DNA of 64,000 nt from Hormiphora californensis (GCA_020137815.1 CM035360.1:5140250-5204249), one strand, 5' to 3'. Shown: positions 44,438 through 60,528, numbered from the stretch's first letter. Program-made: numbers and translations. Notes: a model not told the origin generated them from the letters alone.

Positions 44438-45780
44438 GGACACACACCTGACCTAGCGTAACAAACCTAGACGGACGACATTGGCGGTTATTGGAGGGGT
44501 TTGACGCAACTTTTGACTTCAATTTTGTCACGTTACAACAAAGAGAGCGTTAAGTTAATCGAACACAGACATTTACAAATCTTCAAAAAAGCAAAACGGG
44601 GCTTACAAGGCCCAACTTGGTGGTTCAAAGACTAAAAACTAGGAATTTTAAGATTTAAAAAAATTTTTGTTTTTCAGCGGAACTTTTTTCAAACTGAATT
44701 TCAAGCGCGCGGCGCGACAACAAGAGAAACTAAGTTGCGCGCCACAAACAGCATCGCATAATTTAAAATTCCGCGTTCGCAATTTCTTTACTCATAAGAG
44801 AGAAATTTTACGACCAGGCCACAATTTTCCATTTAAATTCCTCATTTCAGAATTGCAGAAATAAATAAATAAAACGAACTGTTTTCAAGAAACGCAAAGA
44901 AGACAATAAATAATGTAAACTTACACAAAAAGATAACAAAAACAAAAACTCACACAGTTTGGGGGATAATATTAATAAATGAACACATGATTTTATTTCA
45001 TTTCTAGTAGTTTTTTCCCTTTCTGATAAGTGTCTATCATCCAGAAAAGGTTAGCAAAACGCTTGTGGGACTGCCTTACCCTTCAAGGCTTGTTAAGTTC
45101 TAACCCTCCCTTTACATTTATAAAGGGGCGCCCGAAACACAGTCTAGCCCTGTCTGGCGCCGCGACCCATCTGAGCGCACTGTCGCGCGCTCAGATTAGG
45201 GATTTGAGAATCAAATGGGGTATGGCGCCGCCATACAGGTCTAGCCAGGCATGGATAATGAGAAAATATTCACGATAATAATAGGATTGGTAGGATATAC
45301 ACTTCTCAGAATACATAATACCATAAATATAAAGTTAAAGCACACACAGACAACAACAACAAACACTCTGCAGTAGGGGCACATCGTATCTACACACCCT
45401 ACACTCACTGCTAGATTTAAACCCTCTGAGGGGCTTCCACACACATAAAGTATCTACTATTACTACGGGTAACTAGGGCTACTTGGTAACTAAGGGTTAC
45501 CTTGGTTACCACACACAAACTAGCAGCATTTAGGTTACTTGGGATACCTATAGCGAGGACACCATAGCAACGGTTGAACACACACAAACCACAACACAAA
45601 CAAACCAACAACACAAACCAACAACAACTCTAGTTTACTCCACCTAAATGTGTTCAATTTGAGGAAAATCATCAAAAAATAAACGGGGGTGTAAATAAAA
45701 CGTATGAAAAAAGAGAACTAAACGTCTTTAGTTGTTCCTACTGCACATAGTGCTAAATAGCAACAAAAAGGCTCCACCAA
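44438..45780. other. OXSR1 upstream / NPC1 downstream region
   Basis: Probable OXSR1 promoter at 44440-44700. Also holds an interspersed motif copy (45084-45149) and the MITE at 45150-45238. No coding sequence recognised. Confidence 0.5.
45150..45238. mobile_element. 89-bp hAT-like MITE with perfect 8-bp target duplication
   Basis: CTGTCTGGCGCCGCGACCC ... GGTATGGCGCCGCCATACAG flanked by GTCTAGCC on both sides (45142-45149, 45239-45246). It is the longest member of the family; relative to the 61-bp copy it has extra GCGCTCAGATTAGGGATTTG-type interior sequence. It is inserted directly at the end of a TTCTAACCCTCC motif copy. Confidence 0.85.
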
Positions 45781-45786
45781 TTTATT
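45781..45786 (-). terminator. Poly(A) signal AATAAA of NPC1
   Basis: AATAAA on the minus strand, about 115 bp past the NPC1 stop codon. Confidence 0.6.
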
Positions 45787-45900
45787 GCACCTAATCATTA
45801 ACTTCCCTAGTCAAAAACCACATGGTATACCAAAAAGATTTGAGCAAAAAAAACACAATTATCCCATTAATTAACTAATTAAGTTAGTTAATTAAACTAT

Positions 45901-48900
45901 TTATACCGGTACACCGTACTTCTCAGTATCACTAAAATCAGCCTGATCGCACATTTTCGTATCAGTCCCAGATTCATTGGCTGTGTAGATGATCTGACTG
46001 GCACCACTCCTGTTGCTGGTACTCGGACTGGCACTATTATTGGGCGACGGATTGTTCATTGTCTTGTTACTGTCTTTTATGTACAACTTGGGCGACATGA
46101 ACGCGTAGGGAGGTTCATCTTTATTGCACGCAAACCTCGCTCCTATACCGGGACTTTGTTTGAGGTTTATACCGCTGTCAGTAGGCGAGGCATCCTCATC
46201 TACTCGGGGTGAGCTGGATTCAGCAGGTTGGTAGGTGGCACCTCCGGAGAGAGCTCTGAGATTATTGGTGAATCCCACGAAAGAGAGGAAGCAGGGAAGG
46301 AAGACAAGGGAATGAAGGGCGCCAAGGATCACGATACCCAGGTACATCCGGAAGTAGAAGATCTCGAATATTTGAGATTTAGCGAAGGCCAGTACTACAA
46401 TACCCACAAACTTGGTGAGGGTAATCCCGCTCAGAACGGAGGGTCCCGTTCTGACGAGAGCATCAAAAGCCTTATCAACCCTTCCCACACCTTTAGAAGC
46501 TGTGAAACTCTTGACGATATGCGATGAGAACTCAACACTAATTCCCACGCTCATTACCAAGTTCACCAAGCTCACTGCGTTCAGGGTTATACCCCACAGA
46601 TACATGAGTCCGAACATATCCGCAGTAACCATAGCAACCGTAACTGTGATGATTAGAGCCGGACCAAGGTTGAATCCCAGCAGGATAAAGGACATGAGGA
46701 AGACAGCCATGATACACAGGAGCAGGTTGACAATGGTCTCATCTGTTATGGTTAGGTATTGCTCGAAGAAGACATAGAAGACGGAGTAGGGGAACACGGT
46801 CATGTTGGAGACAGAGTTGGACATCTCATCTGCTATTTCCAGGGCTTGTTGGTAGGCCGTTATGAAATCCTGGGAGAGGGAGAAGGTGTAAGTGGGAGGC
46901 GGTTTGAGTCAAGTAAAAGAGGGTAAGTTTTTTAAAGATATTACATTGTGTTAGGTACTACTGTATGAAGCAGCTAGACGAACTAAACCCTACTTAGACC
47001 CGGCTACTAAAATAACTCACCTCGGATGAATGAAGTGGAGTATGGTAGGTTTGGAAGTAAGTGCTCTTTATAGCAATTGCCTGTCCGGGGTTCTTCTTGC
47101 TGTACGCCAGCTCAACAGCATCAGCGTACAGGGCATGGCCTCCCTTGGCGCAGTATTGGGCATTAGGGTTGTCTGTGAGGAAGTCGGAGAGGTACTTGAA
47201 GAAGATGTTCTCCGGGGGTCTTGCACCATCTGAAATTAAAGGAGTTTTAAAGAGTATTGAAACATTAGGACTTAGCTAGATAGTCTTAGTGCAGTTCTAT
47301 GTTAGAACATGCTAAATAACATCATTGTTCTACAAAACTCACCAGATTTTCTCATGCAGGGATAGCACGTGCTAACTCGGTCAGTTGAGGGGCAGAAGGA
47401 TCCGTTAAAGTGGACTCTACAGCACTCAAATGTGGGGTCCAACCAGGAAAAGTAGCCATCCAACCAGGAGTTAGGTGAAACAGCTGAGTGTGGAAAATAT
47501 TGGGTTAGGAATGATCGATTATACTGGAATCAGGTCCTGAGCATTGAGCAAGGCATTATAAAGTTCTTCCGAAATTCTCTAAACTCTCTCCTAAACTCTC
47601 CCCGTACCGATTCGACTGTAGTTTGCGATCTGGGATTGTCTGTTCAGCTTGTTGAGAGCACTGGTACTATTGCAGGACCTCCCCATACATATCTCATCCT
47701 GGGCACGGCGCTTAGGGAACCTCTGCCAGGTGTCGCCTTCGAGGAGAATTCGGGTTTAGAAAATAGGAGAAATCAAGGGTAGGTTCGGGTAATCGGGACT
47801 CTGATTTTTCTAATCGATATGTATGCATGCACCATGTTGAGTAATAAATTTCATCTCTCCCTCTCAAACATCCAATTTCTTCTTACCTGTGTTTTGGAAC
47901 ACAAAATAGACCGGGGGACCCACTCGCAGTTGAGTTGAAAGATCATCGAAATAATCACCCAGGTAGCTATGATGTGGCAGGGCAACTGTGCTGTTCAAAC
48001 CGATATCTAGACGGTTCATCATTCCTGTTGAAATAGATCGGGTGAATGCCAGCTCCTGTGTAAAATACATTTACCTATTCCATGATATATTGTATTTCGC
48101 TCACTAATTAACCGCTAATTAACCATTAATTAACTTCAGTACTTCGATGAACTTACCAATACTGGCACATGTAATGAAGAAGAAGACTGCTAACACCGCA
48201 GCTCTAACACATTTGCTGGAGAATAGTGCTGGTGCCCAGTATTTCTCAATGATCACCGTCACTGCACCCTTCTTCTGGCTCGATATTACCGTGTCTGGGT
48301 TGCTAAAACAGCAGCAGCAGTCGAATTTAGCGCTCATTTGTCGCGTCAAGTCCCATGTTAGCACCTGAAGAAGGAGGGGGGGTTCAGATTTACTAAAAGT
48401 TCTGCAGAGAAGGTTGACATATTTTATTTGCGATTCTTCGACTTTTGAGTTTTGAAATATATATTTTATGTAAGAGAAAGAAGAATTTTGTGCTGGTTCT
48501 ACTGAGAATGGACCGATCATTACTCAACATAAAGATTGAAAAGTTCTCCAGAAAAACAATTTCTTCTCTCCTAAAAGTTTCTCGCTTCCTACTAACCGAT
48601 AGGAATGCAGTACACTGTAGAAGGAAGTTGATGAATACAGCGAGTGCTGCGTAGAGAGAAAACTTGTTGACTGCTGGCATGCTCGACATTGCACCCAGGG
48701 AGAATGCCACAGTTTCACAGCACGCAGAGAGGAGCATGGAGGGCCCGATCCTGCCGAATACTGCCGCAATCTGGGATTGAGATTTGGTTAGATGTTTTCT
48801 GAAGAAGAACAGGATGTAATGCCTGGTCACTGAGTCAGTACTCAGCGTTCATATATTGACACACAAAACACAGCTATCATTGTATACCTGGTGGGGCACA

Positions 48901-51900
48901 TTGTCGAGGTTTTTAGGTGGCTCCTTCTGGAGAGCTTGAACCAAGATGTAAATGTTGTCCACCCCTACTGCAAGGACAAGGAAGGGAACCACCTCGATCA
49001 CAATCAGTGTTGCCTCCCAACCGAGATAGGAAAACACACCTGGTAGTGGAGAGATGTGAATTGTTATGCCCTAATATGGTGTGTTGTCTCTCAAGAGATG
49101 TCCTAATATGGTATGTATGCCTATAATATGGTGTCTTACCAAGTGAACAAGCGACGGATATCAGTACAATAACAACACCGCTAAGTCCGACCATTGATTT
49201 AGCTTGGATCATATTGGATCCACAGTCCAGTTGAATCTTCCCCAGGGTTAGGGAAACGTAACTGAAATGGGAGGAATGGGGTTAGTGGAGATATATGGCC
49301 GAATTTGGGATGAATTCTGCTGCAAGTTACTGGTAACTACGTGGTTACAAAGAAACTGCATTTCAACTTACAAGAACATTAGAACGTATGAGATGAACAC
49401 GGTATACAGGTCCTGGAAACTACTCTCGGAGATTTCATCCTCAATAGCTCGCTCCGCACTAAATGAAACCTTGATGATATCACTCTTGTACCCCTGTAGA
49501 GAGAGAATGTCACGTGATGCCCATAATATATGGATGCGATCATGACGATGTAAAATTTTAAAAAAACGCCACAGGACATGTTTCATGAAACTCAATGTTT
49601 CAACAATCTCACTCTTAGTCCCATACCTTCATGAAGTTCAGGAATTCCTTTTCCCAGGCGAGTGCAAGAGTGTTATTGGTTCGATGGTTGTTGATTGGAA
49701 TCGTTATCACAATCGACTGGGCGCTCTCAAAATTATCACCTAAAGAACGAAATGGTTGGAAATAACTATTTGGAACGAACAAAATTTCGTGCTTGGATCA
49801 TCTTGAAATACATATCCAAAAGTGTGTGTAGCTATTTGTAAAGGGCCCGTCCCTGTTACTTACCATCATAACCTCCATAAGCAATATTAGTGAATACAGG
49901 TCCACCGTAGACACCCAGGCATGGCATACCAGTATTAGCAGCGTCCATGGGAGACAGGTTGTTCCTTGAAGGGAGGGAATCGTTTTATGAAGGAGCAACG
50001 ATGGAATTTATGAAGGAGCAACGATTGAATTTATGAAGGAGCAATGAAGTAGTTTATAAAGGAGCAATATATTGTGAAGTTCAGCATTATTTTACCTTGC
50101 ACAGTAATAGAGATGGTCCCTGTATGTGTAGGGACCCCGTTCATAGTCGAGGTTTTCCTGGACGTTTTGGAACCACTGGAGAGGTGACATCATCGCACAG
50201 TTCATGTTGTCCGGTGCGAGGGGCATGTAACACACATCCTGATAGGGGGGGGGGTAGTTTCATATGTTCATTGTGGTTTGACACCACTTTTTTGGGAAAC
50301 ACCCGATATCGTGGGACCAATTTTTGGGAAACACCCGTTACCGTACCTTCAATGTGACAGTTTGTCCATTGACCTCAGCGGTGAGGGATGTTATCTCATT
50401 CTGCAGCTTCATTGCTTCAGATAACACTCGCTTATGAAAAACTCCGGTAAAGTTGACATCAGTATGCTTGTTTACCACCCGGTATTTCTCAGTTGGCACG
50501 TCTGGTGCTCTGATAATCATCTGATGGGGCGAGGGGGCGTTAATGAAACATATCTTGGTATGACTTTTAATAAGTGTTATAGAATACACGTCATAGTATG
50601 ACGTCATAAAAACGTCATTTTGTACTGACAGAAATCACGTCATAAAAGGACAGGGGAAATTTGCAATATCACACACACACACACGGACGGGAGAAGATTA
50701 TTAACACGAGCTTAGATTTGACAGTTAACGGTGTACTGAGGAACCCAAAATGGGTTATATTGACGACCCCTGACTATTGAGAAGTTACCCTGTCACTGAC
50801 AGGGTAACTTCTCAATGGTCAAACCCATTTTATTTTATCTTATAAAAAGGGTGCACGAAAGGCCGAAAGGGGGTATAGCTAGACAGGCGATTGTCTCAGG
50901 GAGAAGGAGACCCGTGCAATTATCATACCTGTGTGGTCCTATAGAACGGTGTAAAATGTTCATCAAAATAATCCTTCTGCTGACGGGCAGTGCTAGATGG
51001 GGAACTCCACAGTTTGACAGGGTCAGTAGTGATGGTAAAGAAGGCAAGGCCAGATATCATCACTGCAGATATCATTAGGGAACCTGGAAGGGGGTAACCA
51101 GAGGATGACGAGGTTTAACATTGAATTACCGAATTTCGAAGATACTCTGGAACCTGGTGGGGTAATGGTAAGAGTAATATGAAAGAGGCTCAGGAGGAGG
51201 TAGACCTCCGTGGGAAGCTGGTGTGAATGGTGGAGGGTTTCCCGAATAAACATTACCACTACCGATGGAGAGGGAAGTTTCACCGAATGTGTGCTACACG
51301 TTTTGCCCAAAGGAAACGTGGCAATGACTCGATCTCAATAATTGCCTTAAGAGGCCGAGCCGTTGCGCAGGGTTATCATCCAAAGGGACTTTCCGCGGGA
51401 TAGGCTCCATAGTCATCGCTTGCACCAATCCATCGTAGACTGGTTATAAAGTTGACACTGAACCTGAGTAATGGTTTGGATATTAGGAGTTCCAAGCAGA
51501 CAGGTTATTACCCAACAACCCGTCTACCCAATAATCTTAGTCTGTCCTTACTAACCAAGTCCTATGCTCAGGATTCGCCCACTCTTTATTCATATCTGCT
51601 ATATCACTTTCAATTTGACTACCGCTATGCCTAGGGTTATCAAGATACGGCAGTGATACCGGGATCAGAAATTGGATGGTTTGGAGGGGGTGGGGTCAAC
51701 AAATTTAATTTTGACGGTGATATCACGATCTGCGTCTAAGCAACCACCGTTATTCTTTGCCTAGGTTTTAACACGGAAGAGCTTATTTGTGATCCATTTA
51801 CTGTAGATAATTCGTATAGATTACATTTTTACCCCGATTAAGCACGAATATAAGAGAGCCCATGATCGCAGCTATACCGTCCAGACCCAGAATTCGGAAT

Positions 51901-53121
51901 GGTTTGGAGGGGGGTGGGGCTGTGATTATATCTTCCTTTTTACAGGCTTCTTTGCAGTCTGAGCAACTGCACGGTTCTTGACCCTACAGGGGAGTTATAT
52001 ACGGTGAAGAGAAACTTTATTTTTGGATCATTTACTGTGAGGATAAATTTCTCCCAAATATAGGAAATTAACAGTTTTTTACCGGGCACCCCGATTTACC
52101 GGGAAAACCCTTTCCGCTGAGCATTTCCCCTCAAAATCACGGTACCTCCGATTGACAACTCACCGCCACTTATGGATCGACAATATGGGGTACATACCTC
52201 TGGTGTCTCCCAGCAGTGGTACAGAGCGTGGGCGGAGAGAGGAGTGATGTCTGGTTCCCGGGCATTACCGACAATATATGAAGTGGTGTAAGGAGCTCGG
52301 CCACCGTCAGATATTTTTAATCCCAGAGCTTTCAGGAGTCGCTGTATTGAAAGGGGTTAGAAGATATTGTTTAGTACAAACTCTTTTATTTTATTCGGGG
52401 CGCGCGAATAACAGTCTAACTTGGCAAAGAAGATAGGGGGGTAGAGGGAGAGACATATCGTTTCTCAAAGATTAGATGTAGAATAAAGATTCCATGACTT
52501 TTCTTTCCATAAATAAATCATGATATTCTAACTGCACGTATTTCCTTACAGCGCTCTGTTTTTAGTAACTTGTGCTTTACAAGACAGTTTTATAGCGAAT
52601 ATTAATTCTCGTTGTGGCAGGCGCTGCGATATACACATTTGTGTATTCGGTTAACTAAATATGCATGACATACAACTTTATAATTCAAATGTTAGGTTGA
52701 GAAGACAATAGGCGGAATTTTATAGATCAGAATATATGAATTTTGAAAGTAAGTAGACATGCCTATTCTCTATACAAATAAAGTTAACCGCGGTAAGTTA
52801 CCATGGTAACACAGCGAGTTACCATGGTAACCCAGCAAGAAAGAGTGACTTGAAAAACTTACCACATAAGTACAGTCATCGTCGCCGCACACCATCATTA
52901 TTGCGTTCACTGTAAAAGCCTTTACTTCCTTACAACTATCAAATAACTTCACGGCATATTCCTTGGTGAGTGACACCTCAAATGAACGGGCCGCAGGAAC
53001 ATCCCCATTCCATCCGTCATTCTCCGGCTCTATCTTTTCTAAAACCTGAAAAGGCATGGATGTGAAACGTTGTAATAATCCCCTAGCTGAATAAGTTGTC
53101 CTCATGACTAATGAGTTGCCT

Positions 53122-53208
<87 letters not shown>

Positions 53209-53525
53209 GAGATACACCCAAAAGTTCTGGATAGAGATGTGAGATCTAATCGTTCTACACCTGGTATACATATTCAAAGAGGTGACGTAACTATACTACT
53301 TTGGATGGGAGACGTGGAGACAGATAAGATGATGTAATTTCTTACCTTCATAAATGTACTTTGGTCAGGACTACACATTTGCTGACACAGCACTGCCCTG
53401 AAGTTATACCAACAGGAGCTGCACCCTGCAAACAAATTAGCAGCGGCTGTGATTTTGATTTTGAAGTTATCCACTTGGTTAGCGTCACAGCATACCGCCA
53501 TGTCTTGGTACATGGGACAAAACTC
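45901..53525 (-). CDS. NPC1: NPC1 intracellular cholesterol transporter (first exon not located)
   Basis: Lysosomal membrane protein exporting cholesterol received from NPC2. Nineteen minus-strand exons, every phase consistent: 53525-53346 ([28 protein letters not shown]), 53045-52863, 52341-52198, 51983-51833 ([12 protein letters not shown]), 51083-50929 ([13 protein letters not shown]), 50520-50347 (IRAPD), 50238-50096, 49964-49864, 49739-49627, 49493-49372, 49261-49140, 49039-48888 (sterol-sensing domain, [20 protein letters not shown]), 48770-48597, 48364-48157, 48024-47887, 47736-47608, 47483-47343, 47229-47021, 46869-45901. About 1,235 residues without the signal-peptide/WYGxC exon, which lies above 53525. 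The C-terminus has an extended Ser/Asn-rich tail ending KYGVPV rather than the LLNF-type dileucine signal of mammals. The cytosolic loop after the first TM is short (51833 joins 51083 directly), or an in-phase exon was missed. Confidence 0.93.
50748..50835. repeat. Nested palindrome in an NPC1 intron
   Basis: A perfect 20-bp inverted repeat with a one-base centre at 50776-50816 (arm ATTGAGAAGTTACCCTGTCA). An outer, imperfect pair (AAAATGGGTT...TTGAC and GTCAAACCCATTTT) extends it. Confidence 0.85.
53122..53205. repeat. (GA)n microsatellite in an NPC1 intron
   Basis: About 84 bp of near-pure GA between NPC1 exons 53346 and 53045. Confidence 0.95.
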
Positions 53526-55040
53526 CTGAAGTAGAAGTTAATTTTAGCGTTGCTAATTAATTGGAGGCAGGAGCAGAGGGGGAGGGCTGGGATGTGAAGT
53601 GGAAATGATGTGAACTAAAATGGAGTGTTTCTAAAATAAATCACATGTGACAGAGAGAGCTCTGTTTCATACCATGTTGCCCCACCCATCAATCAGCAGA
53701 TGACTTCAGCAGCACGACAGGTACATCTCTGGTAACTAGAGAGCCGCGCAACCGTCGTACTGACAACTTCAATTCACATTTAGAAAGTGCGCGGCGCGCT
53801 CCCTCTCGTGTTATCCCGCACATTTGCAGCTCAGAGGGATCCAGATCGAGATTGTATACGTGACGTAAGAAGTAATAGGACGGTACATGAAATTGAGAGG
53901 GTTCAATTATACTAATTATTATGTATTCATTGAAAATTTTAAATTTAGTTTCTAGAATACTGCAGTTAGCAAGCCACAGTAGCACCAAAATGAACCTGAA
54001 GTGGACCACTAGTGATTAGACCATGATTTTCTGATTAATATTAATTTCAATACCGTCCATTCACATTTTCAGGCCCCGATAATAATATTCATTTGCTGAC
54101 AATTCTCTCAGAGTATTATTAGAACAGCCTGTCCGCAGCAGCAGGGGTGTACTAATTAGAGCACGACTGCCGCTACACACACACATGTAGAAGTTACTAT
54201 GCCAATTAAACAATTACCCAATTTCCACCCCGTTTCACAGCAGTGCAGTAGACACAAACTGTACCATAACCAGTCATTTTCATAAACACATGTGTGCGCC
54301 AGAAAAGATAAATTTCAAATTACCCACCCCCTCCTCGTATAATAATGTTACAGAGTTTAACTGATAAGAATTTTCCCATGAGAGTACAGACACTTCCCGT
54401 CTCTTGGGCCCCGGAAATAAACCATGGGAGAGGGGGTATTACACATGTGTGCTAAAACTCCTGGCATATTGCCCATTTATAAATATCACCTGATGCCCAA
54501 GTAATTGGGTACAAATTAGTACCGCCACGCCGACCGCAGCACTGGTAGACTGTGTGCCAACCTACCCCCTCATATCAATAAAATGTAAAACTTCACGTAC
54601 AAAATATCACCTATCCTGTTTCGAGAAAAAAAATAAGATTTACATTCCCGACTCTTCCAGATCCCTAGTCACGTGTGAAACGATTTGTATTCCCACAAAG
54701 TGATACGTTTTCACAGTGCCAGCTGGCGACACGCCAAGAAAGAGGATCGAATATACGGAGGTCCCGTTAAAATTCTTTTGTTACATCGAATGCTAACAAT
54801 CACGGATGCAGTTACGTGGGGGGAAGATGTGTGGTGGTGTAATGTGTTATTTTATTTAGCCACCAGGTGTCGATCATAATAACACCTAAACTCTAAAGGA
54901 TTTGGAAAAACGTGAAACTAGAAAATTCTTATTTTGTGGTGGAAGTAAGTCTACATTTTTCTATTCCTTCCATTCCCTGAAGTGGAGAGATTTCACGTGG
55001 CCTTTGAGTTCGTATGCACATTGTGCTTGTTGCTAAAGAG
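53526..55040. other. Upstream of the visible NPC1 exons
   Basis: The NPC1 first exon and promoter are expected here or further right. A hydrophobic stretch at about 53990-53955 (minus, HFRFILVLLWLANC) looks signal-like but has no in-frame ATG or matched splice sites, so it is not called. Confidence 0.4.
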
Positions 55041-55044
55041 AAAG

Positions 55045-55607
<563 letters not shown>

Positions 55608-55904
55608 TGGGAGGAAGGGCCAGGAAAGAGAATGTTATTGTGCGGACTGCGGTCATACAAATTGCAGGTGATGCTGGGGTAAAGAAACACAGTTCACTCC
55701 ATGACCTTATTTCTCTCTCAACCTCTCCCCTTTCTCGCAATTACTCTCTCCCTCCCTCCCCAGTTCTCACTCTTTCTATCTTTCTCTCTTTATTTCTTCT
55801 CTTGATGGGACTGAGTAGCAGGAAATATGCTTTTCCTGAGTCAGCCGGCAGCCCCTACTGCATGCATAAAGTTGCATACTTCTGTAAGTATTACGTGGTT
55901 TGTT

Positions 55905-57017
<1,113 letters not shown>

Positions 57018-57249
57018 GAGGAGAGGGCATCTCGTGGGAAGACACAAAATGCCCTTGCTGTTTGTCCGTGACTTGTGACAGCATATATCCGAGAGTGTCA
57101 GAGCAAGGGAAACCCAGATATTGTTTACAGACAATGAACATGAGACATAGAAACTAAATATTACGATGATGTAGATTCATTTTGGTTATAATCTCCGAAT
57201 CCTTATTTCTCGACTATCCGTCTTCTTTCTCACCATTATAAACGTGATT

Positions 57250-57279
57250 TATCTCTCTCTCTCTCTATCTCATCTTTCT

Positions 57280-57318
<39 letters not shown>

Positions 57319-57326
57319 ATCTTTCT

Positions 57327-57370
<44 letters not shown>

Positions 57371-57523
57371 CCTGTATCCTATACTACTGCAGCTGTGAGC
57401 TTCAATGATAGGCCGTATAAGAATGGCACAGTAATGATTGTGTCTTTGCATAAATTTCCTATGACATTTCTCTCTCTCTGAGTCTCTCTCTCTCTCTCTC
57501 TCTCTCTCCCTATCTCCTTCTCC

Positions 57524-57578
<55 letters not shown>

Positions 57579-57592
57579 GCCTTCTCTCTCTT
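57250..57592. repeat. (CT)n microsatellites
   Basis: CT blocks at 57251-57367 (containing a direct duplication of CTATCTCATCTTTCTAACT) and 57472-57592. The polarity switches from GA to CT relative to the cluster just to the left. Confidence 0.9.
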
Positions 57593-57599
57593 TATATTT

Positions 57600-58770
57600 A
57601 CTAGCTGTTGGTTTCCGGGGGAATCTCTCGTTAGATACAGGATCTCAGTGTTTCATGAAAAATGTAAGAAATTGAGAAATGAAAAATTCAAAAGAAAGAA
57701 AGACAAAAAAGAGGAAACATAAATGTTATTTTCTCCATCACATGGTCATGATTAATCGGCCAAATTTGACTGTGATGAATTGTCCAGGAATGTATAAATA
57801 ACCACATGCAATGGACATTGAACACATGATGATGAGGTACACATGTTTTGTTTGGTAAATACTACTACTGTTGTTGCCGGATGTGGTTTGGTAGTTAGAT
57901 GTGGCACACAGCACTGGTAACTCAATTGAGCTAGTAAGTTATTAGCTACTGTAACTGTGCATGTTACTAGTAGTCACTGTAACTGCATGTGTTACTAGTA
58001 GTAACATGTTCGCTCACTGTAATTCATAGGTTATTGAGTCTGGAAGAAATTCATAATAAAGATTTAGATAGAAGGTGCTATATTTATAACAGCTGTTACG
58101 TTCGAACCTACGTTATTTAACATTTTAGGGCAAATAACATCGTATCTCAGTAACTTATTCAACCAACCCATATGATGCATTATCTATCTCTCACTCACTC
58201 TTTATATTGGGGCTCACTCGATCTTTTTATATTGGGTCTCCGGAAATAGTATGTATACATTACACACTAGCACCTTGTGGTAAAAACAAACAATCACAAC
58301 AACCATCCAACCTAGAGTTTAAACCAGAGTTTAACCCAGAGTTTAAATGAGAGTACTAGACATTTCTAACTCGATTGAATATTGAGACGATCAGCAGGAG
58401 GTACCATGATAGATGTTGATACACCCTCTCTCTCTCTCAACATTCCACTAGACAGTCTATAAGAATATCATACCTGCCAAAACTCTATAAAAATATCGAT
58501 CACTGTATTTCCCCCGCCTTTCTTTCTAAATTTATTGAAATAGACAATTTTCAGTACTAAATCAGTTTCAGTTTTCCACCTAAGATATTGTACGTGGCTG
58601 GAAATTACCACTTTCAAGTGTGGTATCTTTTTGGAACAGGCGAGAATTGCAGATGGAGAGAAGGATAGAAAACAGATAGGGAGATCTAGAATGTGCGTTG
58701 TGTTACTATAATTATACTGGAGAGAGACAGGCATGATTTTACGTTATGCGTCGGAAGTGCACAAATACCA
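57600..58770. other. Spacer with no recognised gene
   Basis: ATGTTACTAGTAGT-type short repeats near 57957-58010 and CAGAGTTTAAA repeats near 58312-58350. The ORF on the minus strand at 58468-58734 is unassigned. Confidence 0.4.
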
Positions 58771-58779
58771 ACTAAAACT

Positions 58780-58990
58780 GCGAGCGGGCGAGCGGGCGAG
58801 TCGGGCAGCGGGCGAGCGGGCCGAGCGGGCGAGCGGGGCGAGCGGGGCGAGCGGGCGAGCGGGCGACGGGCGAGCGGGCGAGGCGGGCGAGCTGGGAGCG
58901 GGCGAGCGGCGAAGCGGGCGAGGGGCGAGGGGTCGACGGGCGATCGGGCGAGCGGCGAGCTGTCGATCTTGCGATCGTCATCTTTCTAGC
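58780..58990. repeat. GC-rich minisatellite, GCGGGCGA-type units
   Basis: Degenerate tandem units around GAGCGGGCGAGCGGGC with one-base slips (GCGGGGCGA, GCGACGGGCGA), grading rightwards into GATCGGGCGATCG-type units. It is far more GC-rich than everything around it and lacks CT/GA character. Confidence 0.9.
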
Positions 58991-59033
58991 GTTCGATCGG
59001 GCGATCGTTGCTGGAGTCGTGCGATCGGGCATC

Positions 59034-59132
59034 GGTCTATCTTTCTATCTTTCTATCTTTCTATCTTTCTATCTTTCTATCTTTCTATCTTTCTATCTTT
59101 CTATCTTTCTATCTTTCTATCTTTCTATCTTC
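59034..59132. repeat. (CTATCTTT)n octamer satellite
   Basis: About 12 near-perfect copies of an 8-bp unit, starting about 45 bp after the GC-rich minisatellite ends. Confidence 0.95.
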
Positions 59133-59230
59133 TCCGTTATATTTTCCTATATCTTCTCTCTATCCATCCTCTATTCCAATTAACTTACATCAAAGCAGAC
59201 AAACTAAGTTGAGAGACGGGGTGAGAAAGA

Positions 59231-59826
<596 letters not shown>

Positions 59827-60528
59827 GCCAATACATACCCACTATTTAAGGGCGGGTATCATGTGGGTGGAAGGAAGATGAACATTGCGGGCCAACTACC
59901 GGCAGACATTTCACAGTGGTATCGTACCGGTAACTGGTCTACTATACTGCAGCTATTTACAACTAAGGGGCGTGCACCCCGAAATTTTTATTTTCATACT
60001 TATCCACCACATCTTTAGATTCTCTTCATACACAATTTCTCTTTATTTTGCATAATTTTATCTGCTGCTCGACTTCTCTATTTTCTCTCTTTCTATTTTC
60101 TCTCTGCACCCTCGCCCCTCTTCTTCCCTCTCTTTGTACAAGTCTATCATGTATTGTTAGCTTCTGACAAAGGTGCAGGGCGTGGACAGGTGGCTTACGC
60201 GGTTGTATGAGGGTAGAAGAAAATGCGACAGAGAGATAGAGGGAGAGAGAGAGAAAGCGAGAGAGGGGTAGAATGTATGCGCTCCTGTCGACAGCAGCTG
60301 CTCTTACATAATGGACCCATAATGTACGGCTTTACACCCAGCTTACACAAACCCAATATACATTTCCCAACCACCATACAACCTAATTTATTGTAGCCAG
60401 TATGTACTGTACATTAGACAAGTAATTATATGACAATAGACTAACCCTTGGACACTATTGTATTGTTCATACCGTCTCCTCATTTACTACGAACAATACG
60501 AACCACATAGCCTGTCTTTGTGAGTGTT

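Noticed and set aside
46228-46777. Plus-strand ORFs of 99 and 121 codons
   Set aside because: Antisense shadows of the large NPC1 last exon.
53689-54009. Signal-like hydrophobic stretch as NPC1 exon 1
   Set aside because: No in-frame ATG and no donor giving the phase-0 join into 53525; lacks the WYGxC segment expected.
58468-58734. Minus-strand ORF considered as a continuation of the secreted-protein gene
   Set aside because: Only vague resemblance to glycosidase segments; no matched splice sites were established.
60195-60377. Minus-strand ORF downstream of the secreted-protein exons
   Set aside because: Runs into a GA tract and shows no splice phase match.
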